The position numbers and the translations under genes were made by a program. Positions 40,964 through 49,804 of a stretch of DNA of 52,734 nucleotides are shown here, one piece after another. How positions within the stretch are numbered: position 1 is the first letter of the stretch; every line of letters starts with the position of its first letter. The notes under the pieces are model-generated. The model did not search any database, had not been told where the DNA came from, and saw only the letters and a program-made list of their open reading frames with translations. This stretch comes from DASXYU01 sp036502295. Lineage in GTDB: Bacteria > Actinomycetota > Actinomycetes > Mycobacteriales > Jatrophihabitantaceae. The stretch spans positions 1-52,734 of the forward strand of contig DASXYU010000063.1 in NCBI GenBank assembly GCA_036502295.1, written 5' to 3'.

Positions 40964-41734
40964 GTGATTGAGTCGAAGAAGATTGTCGTCGTCGGCGCGT
41001 CGAGTGGCCTGGGTCGTTCGATCGGCATCGCTCTCGCGCATAAGGGCGCCAAGGTCGCCTTCCTCGCCCGCCGCAAGGACCGCCTGGACAATGCAGTCGC
41101 CGAGGCGGGCAACGACGCGATCGCCATCGCTTGCGATGTCACCGACGAATCCTCCGTCTCGGGCGCCATCGAGCAGGCGGCGGCTGGCCTCGGCGGGATC
41201 GACGCGCTGCTGTACACCACGGGCATCGGGTTGCTCAGCAAGATCGAGAACCTCACCGTCGCCCAGTGGCGCAGTTGCTTCGACACCAACATCATCGGCG
41301 CCTCGCTGGTGACCTCGGCGGCGCTTGCGCACCTGCGCGAGTCGAAGGGCGTTGCGATCTACTTCTCCTCGGTGAGCGCCTCGCTCACCCCGACGTGGCC
41401 CGGGCTTGCCGCCTACACGGTGAGCAAGGCGGCTCTGGAGAAGATGGTCGAGGCGTGGAACGCCGAGCACGGCGACATCGGCTTCACCCGCCTCAACGTC
41501 GGCGACTGTGTCGGTGGCGAAGGCGATTCCCGCACCGAGTTCGCCAATGGCTTCGACCGCTCCCTCGTTGGCACGGCCTTCCCGATCTGGACCCAGCGCA
41601 AGCTCTTCGCGGGCACCATGATGGAGGTCCAAGAACTGATGACCGCCGTCGAGACCGTGATGACCCTTGGTGCCTCGGCGCACGTTCCGGTCCTTGCAGT
41701 GACACCCCGCACCCACGAGCAGCTCTTCGCCTAA
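40964..41734 (+). CDS. SDR family oxidoreductase (1)
   Basis: A 256-residue short-chain dehydrogenase. VVVGASSGLGRSIGIAL is the NAD(P)-binding loop, with Arg/Lys after strand 2 (LARRKDR) suggesting NADPH. The active site has Ser in FSSVSAS and Tyr-x-x-x-Lys in AAYTVSKAALEKM. The C-terminal substrate lid is present and ends HVPVLAVTPRTHEQLFA. GTG 40964 is preferred; ATG 40946 would add six residues. It converges on and overlaps the broken SDR gene. Confidence 0.88.
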   Translation: MIESKKIVVVGASSGLGRSIGIALAHKGAKVAFLARRKDRLDNAVAEAGNDAIAIACDVTDESSVSGAIEQAAAGLGGIDALLYTTGIGLLSKIENLTVAQWRSCFDTNIIGASLVTSAALAHLRESKGVAIYFSSVSASLTPTWPGLAAYTVSKAALEKMVEAWNAEHGDIGFTRLNVGDCVGGEGDSRTEFANGFDRSLVGTAFPIWTQRKLFAGTMMEVQELMTAVETVMTLGASAHVPVLAVTPRTHEQLFA

Positions 41735-42281
41735 TCTGGGTTGCGCTGCTCGACGATCCGGTCGAAGCGCTGCCGCACACCGGCGATGCGCTCGGGGTGC
41801 GTGAATTGGCGACGGTGTACGGGCCGTTGCCGGCACGGGCGGTCACCGAGGCCACCGAACCCGTGATGAGGACGTGCGCCGGCTCCCCGGCCTCGATCAG
41901 CCCCGGTATGAACGCCCTGAGGATGTGGATCGTGGCCATCAGATCGGTGTCGAGGACGAGTTTCCAGTCCTCGATCGACTGCTCCCACGTCCTGCCCTCA
42001 CGCACGAGGCCGGCGTTCGACACCACCAGCTGCACCGATCCTGACACGAAGGCGTTGTTCGCCAGCTTGCCGATCTCGACTGGCTGCGAGACGTCGGTGA
42101 GGACGGCCTCGCACGAGGCACCGGCGGCGCGCAGCGCAGCGGCAGCTTCGGTGAGGGCGTCGCAGTCGACATCGGCGAGGACGAGGTGCCTCCCGGCCGC
42201 CGCGCAGCGCTGGGCGATGGCAAGACCGATGCTGCTGGCCGCACCGGTGATGAGGGCGACCCTGCCCGCGGTCAGTTCCAC
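41731..42281 (-). pseudogene. SDR family oxidoreductase, internally deleted and frameshifted
   Basis: The N-terminal portion is normal: VALITGAASSIGLAIAQRC, LVVSNAGLVREGRTWEQS and the Ser region LITGSVASVTARAG. At NGPYTVA the active-site Tyr is reached, but the Lys is lost (Asn), and the frame runs into sequence without homology. In another frame right after the junction, HPERIAGVRQRFDRIVEQR ends at a stop at 41731, which looks like the authentic C-terminus. About 80 residues of the catalytic and substrate-binding part are missing. The open frame continues by chance to 41493, antisense to the neighbouring SDR. Confidence 0.78.
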
Positions 42282-42284
42282 GGG

Positions 42285-43049
42285 CTAGCGCCCTTTCCAC
42301 ACCGGCTTGCGCTTCTCAGCGAACGCCCGCGGTCCTTCCTTCGCGTCCTCGGACTGGAACACCGGCATGAAGACCGCGGCCGGCTCCGTCCAAGCCTTCT
42401 CGCCGGTCCACTCCAGCGCTTTGCGCGCGATCAGCTTGCTGGCCTGTACGGCGAGTGGACCGTTCTCGGCGATGCGGCCGGCCAGTCCGAGTGCCGCATC
42501 GACCGCCCGGCCGTCCTCGACGACCCGCGTGATGAGCCCGACCTCGGCTGCGCGGGTCGCGGGCATCGGATCGCCGGTGAGGATGAGCTCCATCGCCACC
42601 GCCAGCGGAATCCGCTGCGGGGTGATGACGGCGCCGCCACCGGCCGCCACCAGGCCGCGCTTCACCTCGGGGATCCCGAACTGCGCCGACTTCCCGGCGA
42701 TCACGAGGTCGCAGGCGAGGACGAGCTCGAAACCCGCGGCCAACGCGTAGCCCTCGACTGCGGCAATGAGCGGTTTCTTCGGCGGGGTCTGGCTGATGCC
42801 GCAGAGGCCCCGTCCTTCGAACATCGGATGCTCCCCGGTCATGAAGGCCTTGAGGTCCATGCCGGCGGAGAAGTTGCCGCCAGCCCCGGTGATGACGCCG
42901 ACCTGCAAGTCGTCGCTGGCGTCGAGTTCGTCGACTGCGTCACGGATGACCTCCGCGACCGCCCTGTTGAGTGCGTTGCGCGCCTCGGGGCGGTTGATGG
43001 TGATCAGCTGGACGTTGCCCCGCCGCTCAACAAATGCCTCATCGGCCAT
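42285..43049 (-). CDS. enoyl-CoA hydratase/isomerase (1)
   Basis: A 254-residue crotonase. The oxyanion hole is in GAGGNFSAGMDLKAF and in AVEGYALAAGFELVLACD; both catalytic glutamates are in place (AGFE and GIPE), so hydration of 2-enoyl-CoA is likely. ATG 43049 is preceded by AAGGAC; the upstream extension to 43124 is not conserved. It lies three bases beyond the broken SDR, which it may once have shared an operon with. Confidence 0.92.
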   Translation of the reverse strand: MADEAFVERRGNVQLITINRPEARNALNRAVAEVIRDAVDELDASDDLQVGVITGAGGNFSAGMDLKAFMTGEHPMFEGRGLCGISQTPPKKPLIAAVEGYALAAGFELVLACDLVIAGKSAQFGIPEVKRGLVAAGGGAVITPQRIPLAVAMELILTGDPMPATRAAEVGLITRVVEDGRAVDAALGLAGRIAENGPLAVQASKLIARKALEWTGEKAWTEPAAVFMPVFQSEDAKEGPRAFAEKRKPVWKGR

Positions 43050-43204
43050 TGTCCTTCGCTCCCTCATAGACCCATCTGCCGCCACCGTAGCGAACGGGAT
43101 CTGCCGCGACGAAACTCTGGTCACGGGCGGCTTGATTGACTAACGTCTGGACGTCCGTCCTGAATAGCACTTACTAGGTGCCACAGAAAAGAAGGAAGTA
43201 AGGC

Positions 43205-44032
43205 ATGGGAGCGTTTGACGCGTTCGGCTACAAGGGCAAGAGGGTTCTGGTCGTCGGTGGCGCCACCGGCATGGGTGCGGCTGCTGCCGAACTCGTCCTC
43301 GAAGCCGGCGCTGAGGTCATCGTTGCCGACCGCGCCCCGGTCACCCTCGAAGGAGTGAAGAGCCTGCAGCTCGACCTCTCCGACAAGGCCTCCATCGAGG
43401 CGGCGGCGAAGGAGATCGGCGGCCCGATCGATGCCCTCTTCTCCTGCGCCGGTGTCGCCGACGGCACCCCGGGACTCGAGAAGATCAACTGGGTCGGCCA
43501 CCGCTACCTCGTCGAGTTGCTGCTCAACGCGGACGGCTTCACCAAGGGCTCGGCGATCTGTTTCATCGCCTCCTCGGCGGGCATGGGCTGGGCGCCGAAC
43601 CTCCCCGTCCTCAAGGAGTGGCTGGCGATCACCGACTTCGACGAGGCGGCGCAGTGGGCGGTCGACAACAACCGCGCCACCTACATGTGGACCAAGCGCG
43701 CGATCTGCGCCTTCGTCGCCTCCGAGGCCTTCGAGTTCCTGAAGAAGGGCATCCGGATCAATGCGATCCTCCCCGGCCCGACCGACACCCCGCTGGCCCG
43801 CGCCAACGCCGACCAGTGGCTCGGCTTCGGCAAGGACTACCGCGACCAGACCGGCATCACGGCAGCCACCGCGCTGGAGCAGGCGTACCCGCTGGTCTTC
43901 CTCTGCAGCCCGGCCGCCTCGGCGATCACCGGCATCACGCTGATCACCGACGACGGCTATGCCAGCTCGGCGACCACCGGCTCGTTCCCCGCCGCCGCAC
44001 CGGTGATCCAGTACCTGCTATCTGGCGCGTGA
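43205..44032 (+). CDS. SDR family oxidoreductase (2)
   Basis: A 275-residue short-chain dehydrogenase. VLVVGGATGMGAAAAEL binds the cofactor; the short acidic strand-2 end (VIVADRAP) suggests NAD. The active site is Ser in IASSAGMGW and Tyr-x-x-x-Lys in ATYMWTKRAI, with an insertion of about 40 residues between them that is typical of 3-alpha-hydroxysteroid dehydrogenase/carbonyl reductase-like members. AAGGAAG lies upstream of the ATG. The 155-base divergent gap to the crotonase gene has no further ORF. Confidence 0.9.
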   Translation: MGAFDAFGYKGKRVLVVGGATGMGAAAAELVLEAGAEVIVADRAPVTLEGVKSLQLDLSDKASIEAAAKEIGGPIDALFSCAGVADGTPGLEKINWVGHRYLVELLLNADGFTKGSAICFIASSAGMGWAPNLPVLKEWLAITDFDEAAQWAVDNNRATYMWTKRAICAFVASEAFEFLKKGIRINAILPGPTDTPLARANADQWLGFGKDYRDQTGITAATALEQAYPLVFLCSPAASAITGITLITDDGYASSATTGSFPAAAPVIQYLLSGA

Positions 44033-44052
44033 TCTCTTAGCCCCGCGAGAAG

Positions 44053-44088
44053 GCCCGGCTCGTCCCTTCAGCGGGACGGCCGGGCTTT
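44053..44088 (+). terminator. Rho-independent-like terminator after SDR
   Basis: Nested stems GCCCGGC/GCCGGGC (44053-44059 with 44079-44085) and GTCCC/GGGAC are followed by TTT. It lies 21 bases past the SDR stop. Confidence 0.75.
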
Positions 44089-44094
44089 CCTGTT

Positions 44095-44160
44095 GAGTGG
44101 TCACCTATGTGCTCGAGTGGTCACTTTTCAGTGACCACTCGACGGCACAGGTGACCACTC
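44095..44160. repeat. 31-bp-arm hairpin built of GAGTGGTCAC units
   Basis: Arm 44095-44125 pairs with 44130-44160 around a TTTC loop; 12 outer and 13 inner bases match perfectly, with a mismatched centre of about six. Each arm carries two copies of GAGTGGTCAC, so the element has four copies in mirrored order. It sits between convergent genes and may terminate the minus-strand gene or act as a dispersed repeat. Confidence 0.85.
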
Positions 44161-44170
44161 GGCGTCAGAG

Positions 44171-45154
44171 CTAGAACGTGACGAGGACCTTGCCGATGGC
44201 GCGGCCGTCCTCGACGTGCTTCATGGCGGCGGCGACGTCCTCGAAGGCGAAGCTCGCGCCGATCTGCGGAACGGCCTTGCCCGCGGCCAGCAGCTGCATC
44301 AGCTGTGCGTCACCTTCGGCCATCTCCGCTGGCGCCCGGGTCAGGTAGTCGATGAACTGGAATCCGGTGACCGCGACTCCCTTGAGCAGGACGAGGTTCA
44401 GCGGAATCCGCGGAATCTCACCGCCGGCGTAACCGAGGGTGACGAAGCGTCCTCGCCACCGTAGCGAGCGCAGCGCCGGTTCCGAGAGGGCGCCGCCGAC
44501 CGGGTCGATCACGACGTCGGCACCGCCGGGCAGTGCGACCTTCAGCTGCTGGCGCAGGTCGCCGTCCTTGTAGTTGAGCAGTGCCGCCGCGCCGACCGAC
44601 CTGGCGGCCTCAAGCTTTTCGGCGGACGAGGCGACGGCGGTGACGCGGGCACCGAGGACAGCACCGAGCTGCACCGCGGCCAGGCCCACTCCCCCGCCTG
44701 CCCCCAGCACGACGAGCTCCTCCCCCGGCTGGATCCGGGCAAAACCGCGCAGCGCGTGGAACGCCGTGCGATGCGCGACGCCGAAGGCCGCCGCCTTCTG
44801 CAGGTCCACACCCTCAGGCAGTTTCGTCACGGTGCTCGCCTCCGCGACGATCTCCTCGGCGAAGGCGCCGATGAAGACCGCACCGAGCACCTGATCACCC
44901 ACGGCGACGGAGGTGACGCCCTCGCCCACCTCGCCTACCTCGACCACTGTGCCCGAATACTCACTGCCAGGGATGAACGGCAGCGGCGCCGGCATCTGAT
45001 ACTTGCCGGCGGTGATGAGGACGTCGGAGAAGTTCACCGCCGCAGCCGCGATCCGTACCCGCACCGTCCTCGGCTGTATCGGCGGCGCGGGGTAGCCGTC
45101 CTCTACTCGAACGACCTCGGAGGTGCCGTACTCACGGACGACCGCCGCGCGCAT
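44171..45154 (-). CDS. NADPH:quinone oxidoreductase-like zinc-independent MDR
   Basis: A 327-residue medium-chain reductase. PFIPGSEYSGTVVEVGEVG and VNFSDVLITAGKYQ are quinone-oxidoreductase motifs, and VVLGAGGGVGLAAVQLGAVLGARVTAVASS is the NADPH-binding fold. The structural-zinc cysteines of alcohol dehydrogenases are absent. The gene lies in an acyl-CoA cluster with APH and crotonase genes upstream, so an enoyl or quinone reduction is possible. Confidence 0.9.
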   Translation of the reverse strand: MRAAVVREYGTSEVVRVEDGYPAPPIQPRTVRVRIAAAAVNFSDVLITAGKYQMPAPLPFIPGSEYSGTVVEVGEVGEGVTSVAVGDQVLGAVFIGAFAEEIVAEASTVTKLPEGVDLQKAAAFGVAHRTAFHALRGFARIQPGEELVVLGAGGGVGLAAVQLGAVLGARVTAVASSAEKLEAARSVGAAALLNYKDGDLRQQLKVALPGGADVVIDPVGGALSEPALRSLRWRGRFVTLGYAGGEIPRIPLNLVLLKGVAVTGFQFIDYLTRAPAEMAEGDAQLMQLLAAGKAVPQIGASFAFEDVAAAMKHVEDGRAIGKVLVTF

Positions 45155-45167
45155 CAGAGCCCTCCCA

Positions 45168-46196
45168 TCAAACCGAAGGACCCCTGTAGTCGGTGGTCTC
45201 GGCGAGTTGGGCGGCCCCCTGCAAGAGGCTGAGGACGAGCGGCCCGAATGCCTGCAGCTTGGGGTCCTCCCCGGCGCGCTGGTAACCGACTTCGAGGACG
45301 AGGGCGAGCTTCCACTTGGCGAGGATGTTGTAGTAGTCGATGTCGTCGACCTGACGGCCGGAGATCTGCACGTAGTGGTCGAGCAGTTGATCCCGGGTGG
45401 GCATGTGGTTCATGTCGACGTAGCTGTTCACCTGGGGTGTGTCGTCGGTGGGCCAGGCGTGCAGCGTCCAGCCGAGGTCGAGCTTCGGGTCGCCGACCGT
45501 CCCCATCTCCCAATCGATCAACGCGGCGAGCCTCGCCGGGGCGCCGTGGGCGAACATGACGTTGGCGAATTGGTAGTCGCCGTGCATGAGGCCGGGGATG
45601 AAGTCGAGGGGGCGATGCGCCCGCAGCCACCGCGCTGCGACGTCGCTGCCCGGCAGCTCACGTCCCTTGCTCTTCTCGTAGAAGGCGGTCCAGCGCTGCA
45701 CCTGACGTTCGTGAAAGCCCTCGGGACGGCCGAGGTCAGCCAGGCCCTTCGCCTGCCAGTCGACCTTGGAGAGCAGTGCGATGCCGGCGACGAGCTCGTA
45801 GGCGAGGCCCTTACGCGCCTCGAGGTCGCTGCTGAAGGGCTCTGGCCAGACGCCGTCACAACTCATCGGTGACCAGCCGTCGACGAAGCCCATCAGATAG
45901 AACGTGCGGCCGAGGACGGCCGGGTCGGTACAGACGCCGATCGCCTGGGTGTGCGGCACATCGGTGTCGTCCAGTGCCTGGGTGATGCGCCACTCACGCA
46001 GGATGCCGCCGTCCCGCTCGGCCGGGGCATTCGGCGGCGGGATGCGCAGCGCCGCGTGCAGGTTACCGCGCTTCAGTTCGTAGATCTCGTTCTGGCTGCC
46101 GCCGGAGATGTAACGGTGTTCGAGCGGTTCGCCGACCCCGAGACCTCTCTCATCGAGCCATGCGACGAGGTTGTCGACGTTGCTGATCTGCGGCAC
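45168..46196 (-). CDS. phosphotransferase (APH) family protein
   Basis: A 342-residue kinase-fold protein. HGDYQFANVMF is the catalytic loop with Asp and Asn, and LIDWEMGTVGDPKLDLGW supplies the metal-binding Asp. YLMGFVDGWSPM is typical of the subgroup found next to acyl-CoA dehydrogenases (ACAD10-like in animals), which is thought to phosphorylate hydroxy-acyl substrates rather than antibiotics. It shares one base with the upstream crotonase gene, so the two are coupled. Confidence 0.88.
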   Translation of the reverse strand: MPQISNVDNLVAWLDERGLGVGEPLEHRYISGGSQNEIYELKRGNLHAALRIPPPNAPAERDGGILREWRITQALDDTDVPHTQAIGVCTDPAVLGRTFYLMGFVDGWSPMSCDGVWPEPFSSDLEARKGLAYELVAGIALLSKVDWQAKGLADLGRPEGFHERQVQRWTAFYEKSKGRELPGSDVAARWLRAHRPLDFIPGLMHGDYQFANVMFAHGAPARLAALIDWEMGTVGDPKLDLGWTLHAWPTDDTPQVNSYVDMNHMPTRDQLLDHYVQISGRQVDDIDYYNILAKWKLALVLEVGYQRAGEDPKLQAFGPLVLSLLQGAAQLAETTDYRGPSV

Positions 46197-46981
46197 TACG
46201 CCTCCGGAAAGTTATCGGGCATCCAGTACGGCTCGCGCTTCTCCATAAAGGCCGACATGCCCTCATGCGTCTCGGGGCTGGAGTCGAGCGCACCGAACAT
46301 CGTGAAGTAGTCGATCGCGCCGTAGCGCTCGTTGAGCATCCGCTTGACGTGGTTGCGGGCCTCCGGCGCGGCGGTGAGCACCTCACGGGTGGCGCGTAGG
46401 GCTTCCTTGCGCAGGTCGTCGTGCGCGCAGACCCGCGAGATGAGGCCGATGGAGAGCGCGTCAGGGGCGGTGAGCTTGCGCGAGGTGTAGATCAGATCCT
46501 TCGCCCAGGTCAGTCCGACTGTTGGCGGGAGGACGGCTGCATAGGTGGAGTCCGGAATGCCGCGCAGCAGCTCCGGCACGCGGAAGGTAGCGCGCTCGCT
46601 CACCACGGCGACGTCGCTCATCAGCGCCACGAGCAGCCCCCCGCCTTGGCAGATTCCGTTCACGGCGCTGACGATCGGCTTGCGACTCTCCCGGACCGCG
46701 GTGAAGGGGAGGATGTCGTAGCCGAGCTGGCTGACGTCCTGTTCCTCATCGCCGGTGCGGCCGCCGAGATCGCCGCCGGGGGCGAAGACATCGCCTGTGC
46801 CGGTGATGATCATCGCGTGCAGCTCCGGGTCGGTGTTGAGCTTTCGCACCGCGAGCTTGATGCCGTAGTACATCGCCGGCGTGAAGGCGTTGCGGGCCGC
46901 TGGGCGGTCAATGACCAACCACGCCAGCGGCCCTTCGCGCTCGAGCCGGAGGTTGTTCGTACCGAGCTCGTTGATCGCCAT
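46196..46981 (-). CDS. enoyl-CoA hydratase/isomerase family (2)
   Basis: A 261-residue crotonase-fold protein. The oxyanion-hole segments TGTGDVFAPGGDLGG and GICQGGGLLVALMSD are present. The first catalytic Glu of hydratases is replaced (GGGLL instead of GGGxE), while the second is kept in VPELLRGIP. It may therefore be an isomerase or another crotonase activity rather than a hydratase. Overlaps the APH-family gene by one base. Confidence 0.87.
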   Translation of the reverse strand: MAINELGTNNLRLEREGPLAWLVIDRPAARNAFTPAMYYGIKLAVRKLNTDPELHAMIITGTGDVFAPGGDLGGRTGDEEQDVSQLGYDILPFTAVRESRKPIVSAVNGICQGGGLLVALMSDVAVVSERATFRVPELLRGIPDSTYAAVLPPTVGLTWAKDLIYTSRKLTAPDALSIGLISRVCAHDDLRKEALRATREVLTAAPEARNHVKRMLNERYGAIDYFTMFGALDSSPETHEGMSAFMEKREPYWMPDNFPEA

Positions 46982-46999
46982 GCGCTACGCGGCCTCTAC

Positions 47000-48457
47000 C
47001 TACGCCGGCAGGGCGATCGACTTGCTCTCGAGGAACTCCTCGAGACCCGCCACACCCATCTCACGGCCGAAACCCGACTGCTTGTAGCCGCCGAACGGCA
47101 CGTCCGGCGAGAACCAGACACCGCCGTTGACCCCGATGGTGCCGGTGCGGATCCGGCGCGCGACCGAGAGCGCGCGCTCGACGTCGGCACTGTCGACCGC
47201 GCCGGAGAGTCCGAAGTCGGAGTTGTTCGCCACGCGTACGGCATCGTCGTCGCCGTCGTGCGGAATGATCACCAGTACGGGTCCGAAGAGCTCCTCCTGT
47301 GCGATCTCGGAGTTCTCATCAGCGATGAGGACGGTGGGCTCGTAGTAGTAGCCCCTGTCGAACTGCTCCGGGACCTTGCCGCCCGTGACGAGCGTGGCAC
47401 CGGCAGCTACGGCGCGGTCGACGTATCCGGCCACCTTGTCCTGCTGAGCCTTGGTGATGAGCGGCCCCATGTAGGTGGCGGGGTCGGTCGGATCGCCGTA
47501 CTTGATGTTGGCGATAGCACCCTTGGCGACCGCGGCCGCCTCCTGCACGCGCTCACGCGGCACGACGAGACGCGAGGTGATGGCGCAGCCCTGGCCGGCG
47601 TGCGACGTGGCACCCATGACAGCGATGAAGGTCGACATCTGCACGTTGCCGTCCTCAAGGACGACGAAGGCCGACTTGCCGCCGAGTTCCAGGAAGACCC
47701 GCTTCACGGTGTCCGAGGCGGCGGCCATGATCTTCTTGCCGACCGGGGTGGAGCCGGTGAAGCTCACCGCGTCGATGCCCCTGTTGGTGGTGAGTTCGGC
47801 AGAGACCTCGTTCGAGGAACTCGTAATGACGTTGAGGACGCCCGGCGGGAAGCCGGCCTCGGCGGCGATCTTGCCTAGCGCGAGCGCAACCCACGGAGTC
47901 TGCGGCGCGCCCTTGAGGATCACCGTGCAGCCGGCCGCGAGGGCCGGGACGATCTTGGCCATGGCGAGCTGGACGGGGTAGTTGTATGCCGTGATCGCGG
48001 CGACGACGCCGACCGGCTCCTTCTCGACCCAGCGCTTGCTCTTGCGGCCCATGAACTCGACCTCGCCGAGTTCCTCGGTGAACGCGAACTTCTCAAGCAG
48101 ATCGATGAAAAACGGGATCGAGCTGACCGGCGTCTCGAGCTGGGCCATCTTGGTGATCTGCACCGGGGCACCGACCTCGGCCACCACGACCGCGCGGAGG
48201 TTCTCGAGGTTGTCGAGCAGGCCCTTGTGGAAGTTGCGCAGAGTCTGCAGGCGCAGTTCCTTGTTGGTGGACCAGTCGGTGGTGTCGAAGGCACGACGAG
48301 CCGCGTCGATGGCGGCCTGCACGTCGTTGACGCTCGCGTCAGCGGCGACGCCGATCTTCTCTTCCGTGGCGGGGTTGAAGGTGTCGTAGGTCTTGCCGCC
48401 TTCGGCGGGTACCAGCTTGCCGTCAATGAGCAGGTTTTCCTCGTGCCAGATGGTCAC
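47000..48457 (-). CDS. aldehyde dehydrogenase family protein (1)
   Basis: A 485-residue NAD(P)-dependent aldehyde dehydrogenase. The general-base Glu is in FLELGGKSAF and the catalytic Cys in SHAGQGCAITSR; the end GYKQSGFGREMGVAGLEEFLESKSI is standard. Start GTG 48457 has AGGAG upstream; the reading to 48499 is unconserved. The following 150-base gap to the next gene shows only a short direct repeat (ACCACCGGCTG) near 48577-48602. Cotranscription with the crotonase downstream is likely (18-base gap). Confidence 0.93.
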   Translation of the reverse strand: MTIWHEENLLIDGKLVPAEGGKTYDTFNPATEEKIGVAADASVNDVQAAIDAARRAFDTTDWSTNKELRLQTLRNFHKGLLDNLENLRAVVVAEVGAPVQITKMAQLETPVSSIPFFIDLLEKFAFTEELGEVEFMGRKSKRWVEKEPVGVVAAITAYNYPVQLAMAKIVPALAAGCTVILKGAPQTPWVALALGKIAAEAGFPPGVLNVITSSSNEVSAELTTNRGIDAVSFTGSTPVGKKIMAAASDTVKRVFLELGGKSAFVVLEDGNVQMSTFIAVMGATSHAGQGCAITSRLVVPRERVQEAAAVAKGAIANIKYGDPTDPATYMGPLITKAQQDKVAGYVDRAVAAGATLVTGGKVPEQFDRGYYYEPTVLIADENSEIAQEELFGPVLVIIPHDGDDDAVRVANNSDFGLSGAVDSADVERALSVARRIRTGTIGVNGGVWFSPDVPFGGYKQSGFGREMGVAGLEEFLESKSIALPA

Positions 48458-48607
48458 CGTTGTTGCTCCTAGAACTCGCGACCCAACAGACCGGGTCATC
48501 GGTGGAGATTGTGATTGCTATTTCGTAAGCGGGATCACATTATCCGAGAACCCGACCTCCGTTAAGAGCGGCCTCACCACCGGCTGGAGCTACCACCGGC
48601 TGAGCTC

Positions 48608-49777
48608 TCAGCTGCCGCCGAGGATCTCCGCTGTGTGCTCGTGTAGCCGAGGCGGCAGGGTCGTCCTCGGGCGCCGGCCGTCGAAGCGGAGCGGGCTACC
48701 GACGACGCGGATCGGGCCGTCCTCGGTGTCGAGGGAGACGAGCAGATCGCGCTGCGCGACGAAATCGGAGTCGAGGGCCTCGTCGAGGGTCTGCACCGGC
48801 CCCACAGGCAGGCCGAGAGGACGGAGCCGGGCGACCCACTCCGCCGAGGTGGCCGTCCGCAGCACGGGGATGAGGAGGTCGAGCAGTGCCTCGCGGTTGT
48901 CATGGCGCAGCTGCAGGGTGGTGAAACGTGGATCAGTGACCCACGCCTCGTGGCCGATCTCGACGCAGAGTGCCCGCCACATCTCGTCGTGGGTGACGAA
49001 GAGGGCGAAGTAGCCGTCGGCGGATTCGACGAGCTGGGCCGGCACGTAGAAGACGTGTGAGCCCATCGGCAGCCGCTGCGACGACCCGCCGCCGTTGAGG
49101 TAGCTCGCCGCCTTGTAGTTCAGCTGAGCCAGCATCGTGTCGAAGAGCGAGACGTCGACCTGCCCGCCGACGCCGCTGCGCTCCGCCTCGTAGACCTTCG
49201 CCAGCAACGCGAGGGCGGCCATGATCCCCGAGGAGTTGTCGACGGCGGAGTAGCCGGCGAGCGTCGCCGGACCGTCGGGTTCGCCGGTGAGCATCGCGAC
49301 GCCGGACATCGCCTGCACGATGTAGTCGAAGCTCGGCCAGTCAGCGCCATCACCGTCCATGCCGTAGCCGGTGAGGGCGACGGCCACGATCTTCGGGTTG
49401 TGCCGGCGCAGCGACACGTAGTCCAGCCCGTACTTGCGAATCGCGCTCGGGCGCAGGTTGACGATGAGCGCGTGCGCCGTCCTCGCCAATTCGGCGAGCT
49501 GGGCCTGCCCCTCGGCCGTGGCGAGTTCGAGGCGCACCGACCGCTTGCCGCGGTTGATGCTGGCGAAGTAAGAGTTGTGCCCGCCGACGACCGGTGAGGC
49601 GACCTGGCGTGACATGTCACCCTCGTCGGTTTCGAGCTTGATGACGTCGGCGCCGAGGTCGGCGAGCAGCATCGCGGCGAACGGTGCGGCGAGAATATGC
49701 CCCACTTCGAGGATCCGGATACCGCTCAGCGGGCCGCTGGTGCGGGGTCCGCTCACCCGTTCTTCGTCCTGGTTCAT
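48608..49777 (-). CDS. CaiB/BaiF family CoA-transferase (2)
   Basis: A 389-residue class III CoA-transferase. GPLSGIRILEVGHILAAPFAAMLLADLGADVIKLE is the N-terminal signature, and SAVDNSSGIMAALALLAKVYEAERSG contains the catalytic Asp. Compared with paralogue 38477-39616 it has the normal N-terminus. Start ATG 49777 lies 28 bases from the divergent aldehyde dehydrogenase start. A very long frame continuing to 51184 is antisense to that gene and not coding. Confidence 0.92.
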   Translation of the reverse strand: MNQDEERVSGPRTSGPLSGIRILEVGHILAAPFAAMLLADLGADVIKLETDEGDMSRQVASPVVGGHNSYFASINRGKRSVRLELATAEGQAQLAELARTAHALIVNLRPSAIRKYGLDYVSLRRHNPKIVAVALTGYGMDGDGADWPSFDYIVQAMSGVAMLTGEPDGPATLAGYSAVDNSSGIMAALALLAKVYEAERSGVGGQVDVSLFDTMLAQLNYKAASYLNGGGSSQRLPMGSHVFYVPAQLVESADGYFALFVTHDEMWRALCVEIGHEAWVTDPRFTTLQLRHDNREALLDLLIPVLRTATSAEWVARLRPLGLPVGPVQTLDEALDSDFVAQRDLLVSLDTEDGPIRVVGSPLRFDGRRPRTTLPPRLHEHTAEILGGS

Positions 49778-49804
49778 GCGTCGGAGGCTACCTAGACTGG
49801 AGTC

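Noticed and set aside
46421..47878. A 485-residue plus-strand open frame
   Set aside because: Antisense to crotonase and aldehyde dehydrogenase genes with clear motifs; no recognisable domain of its own.
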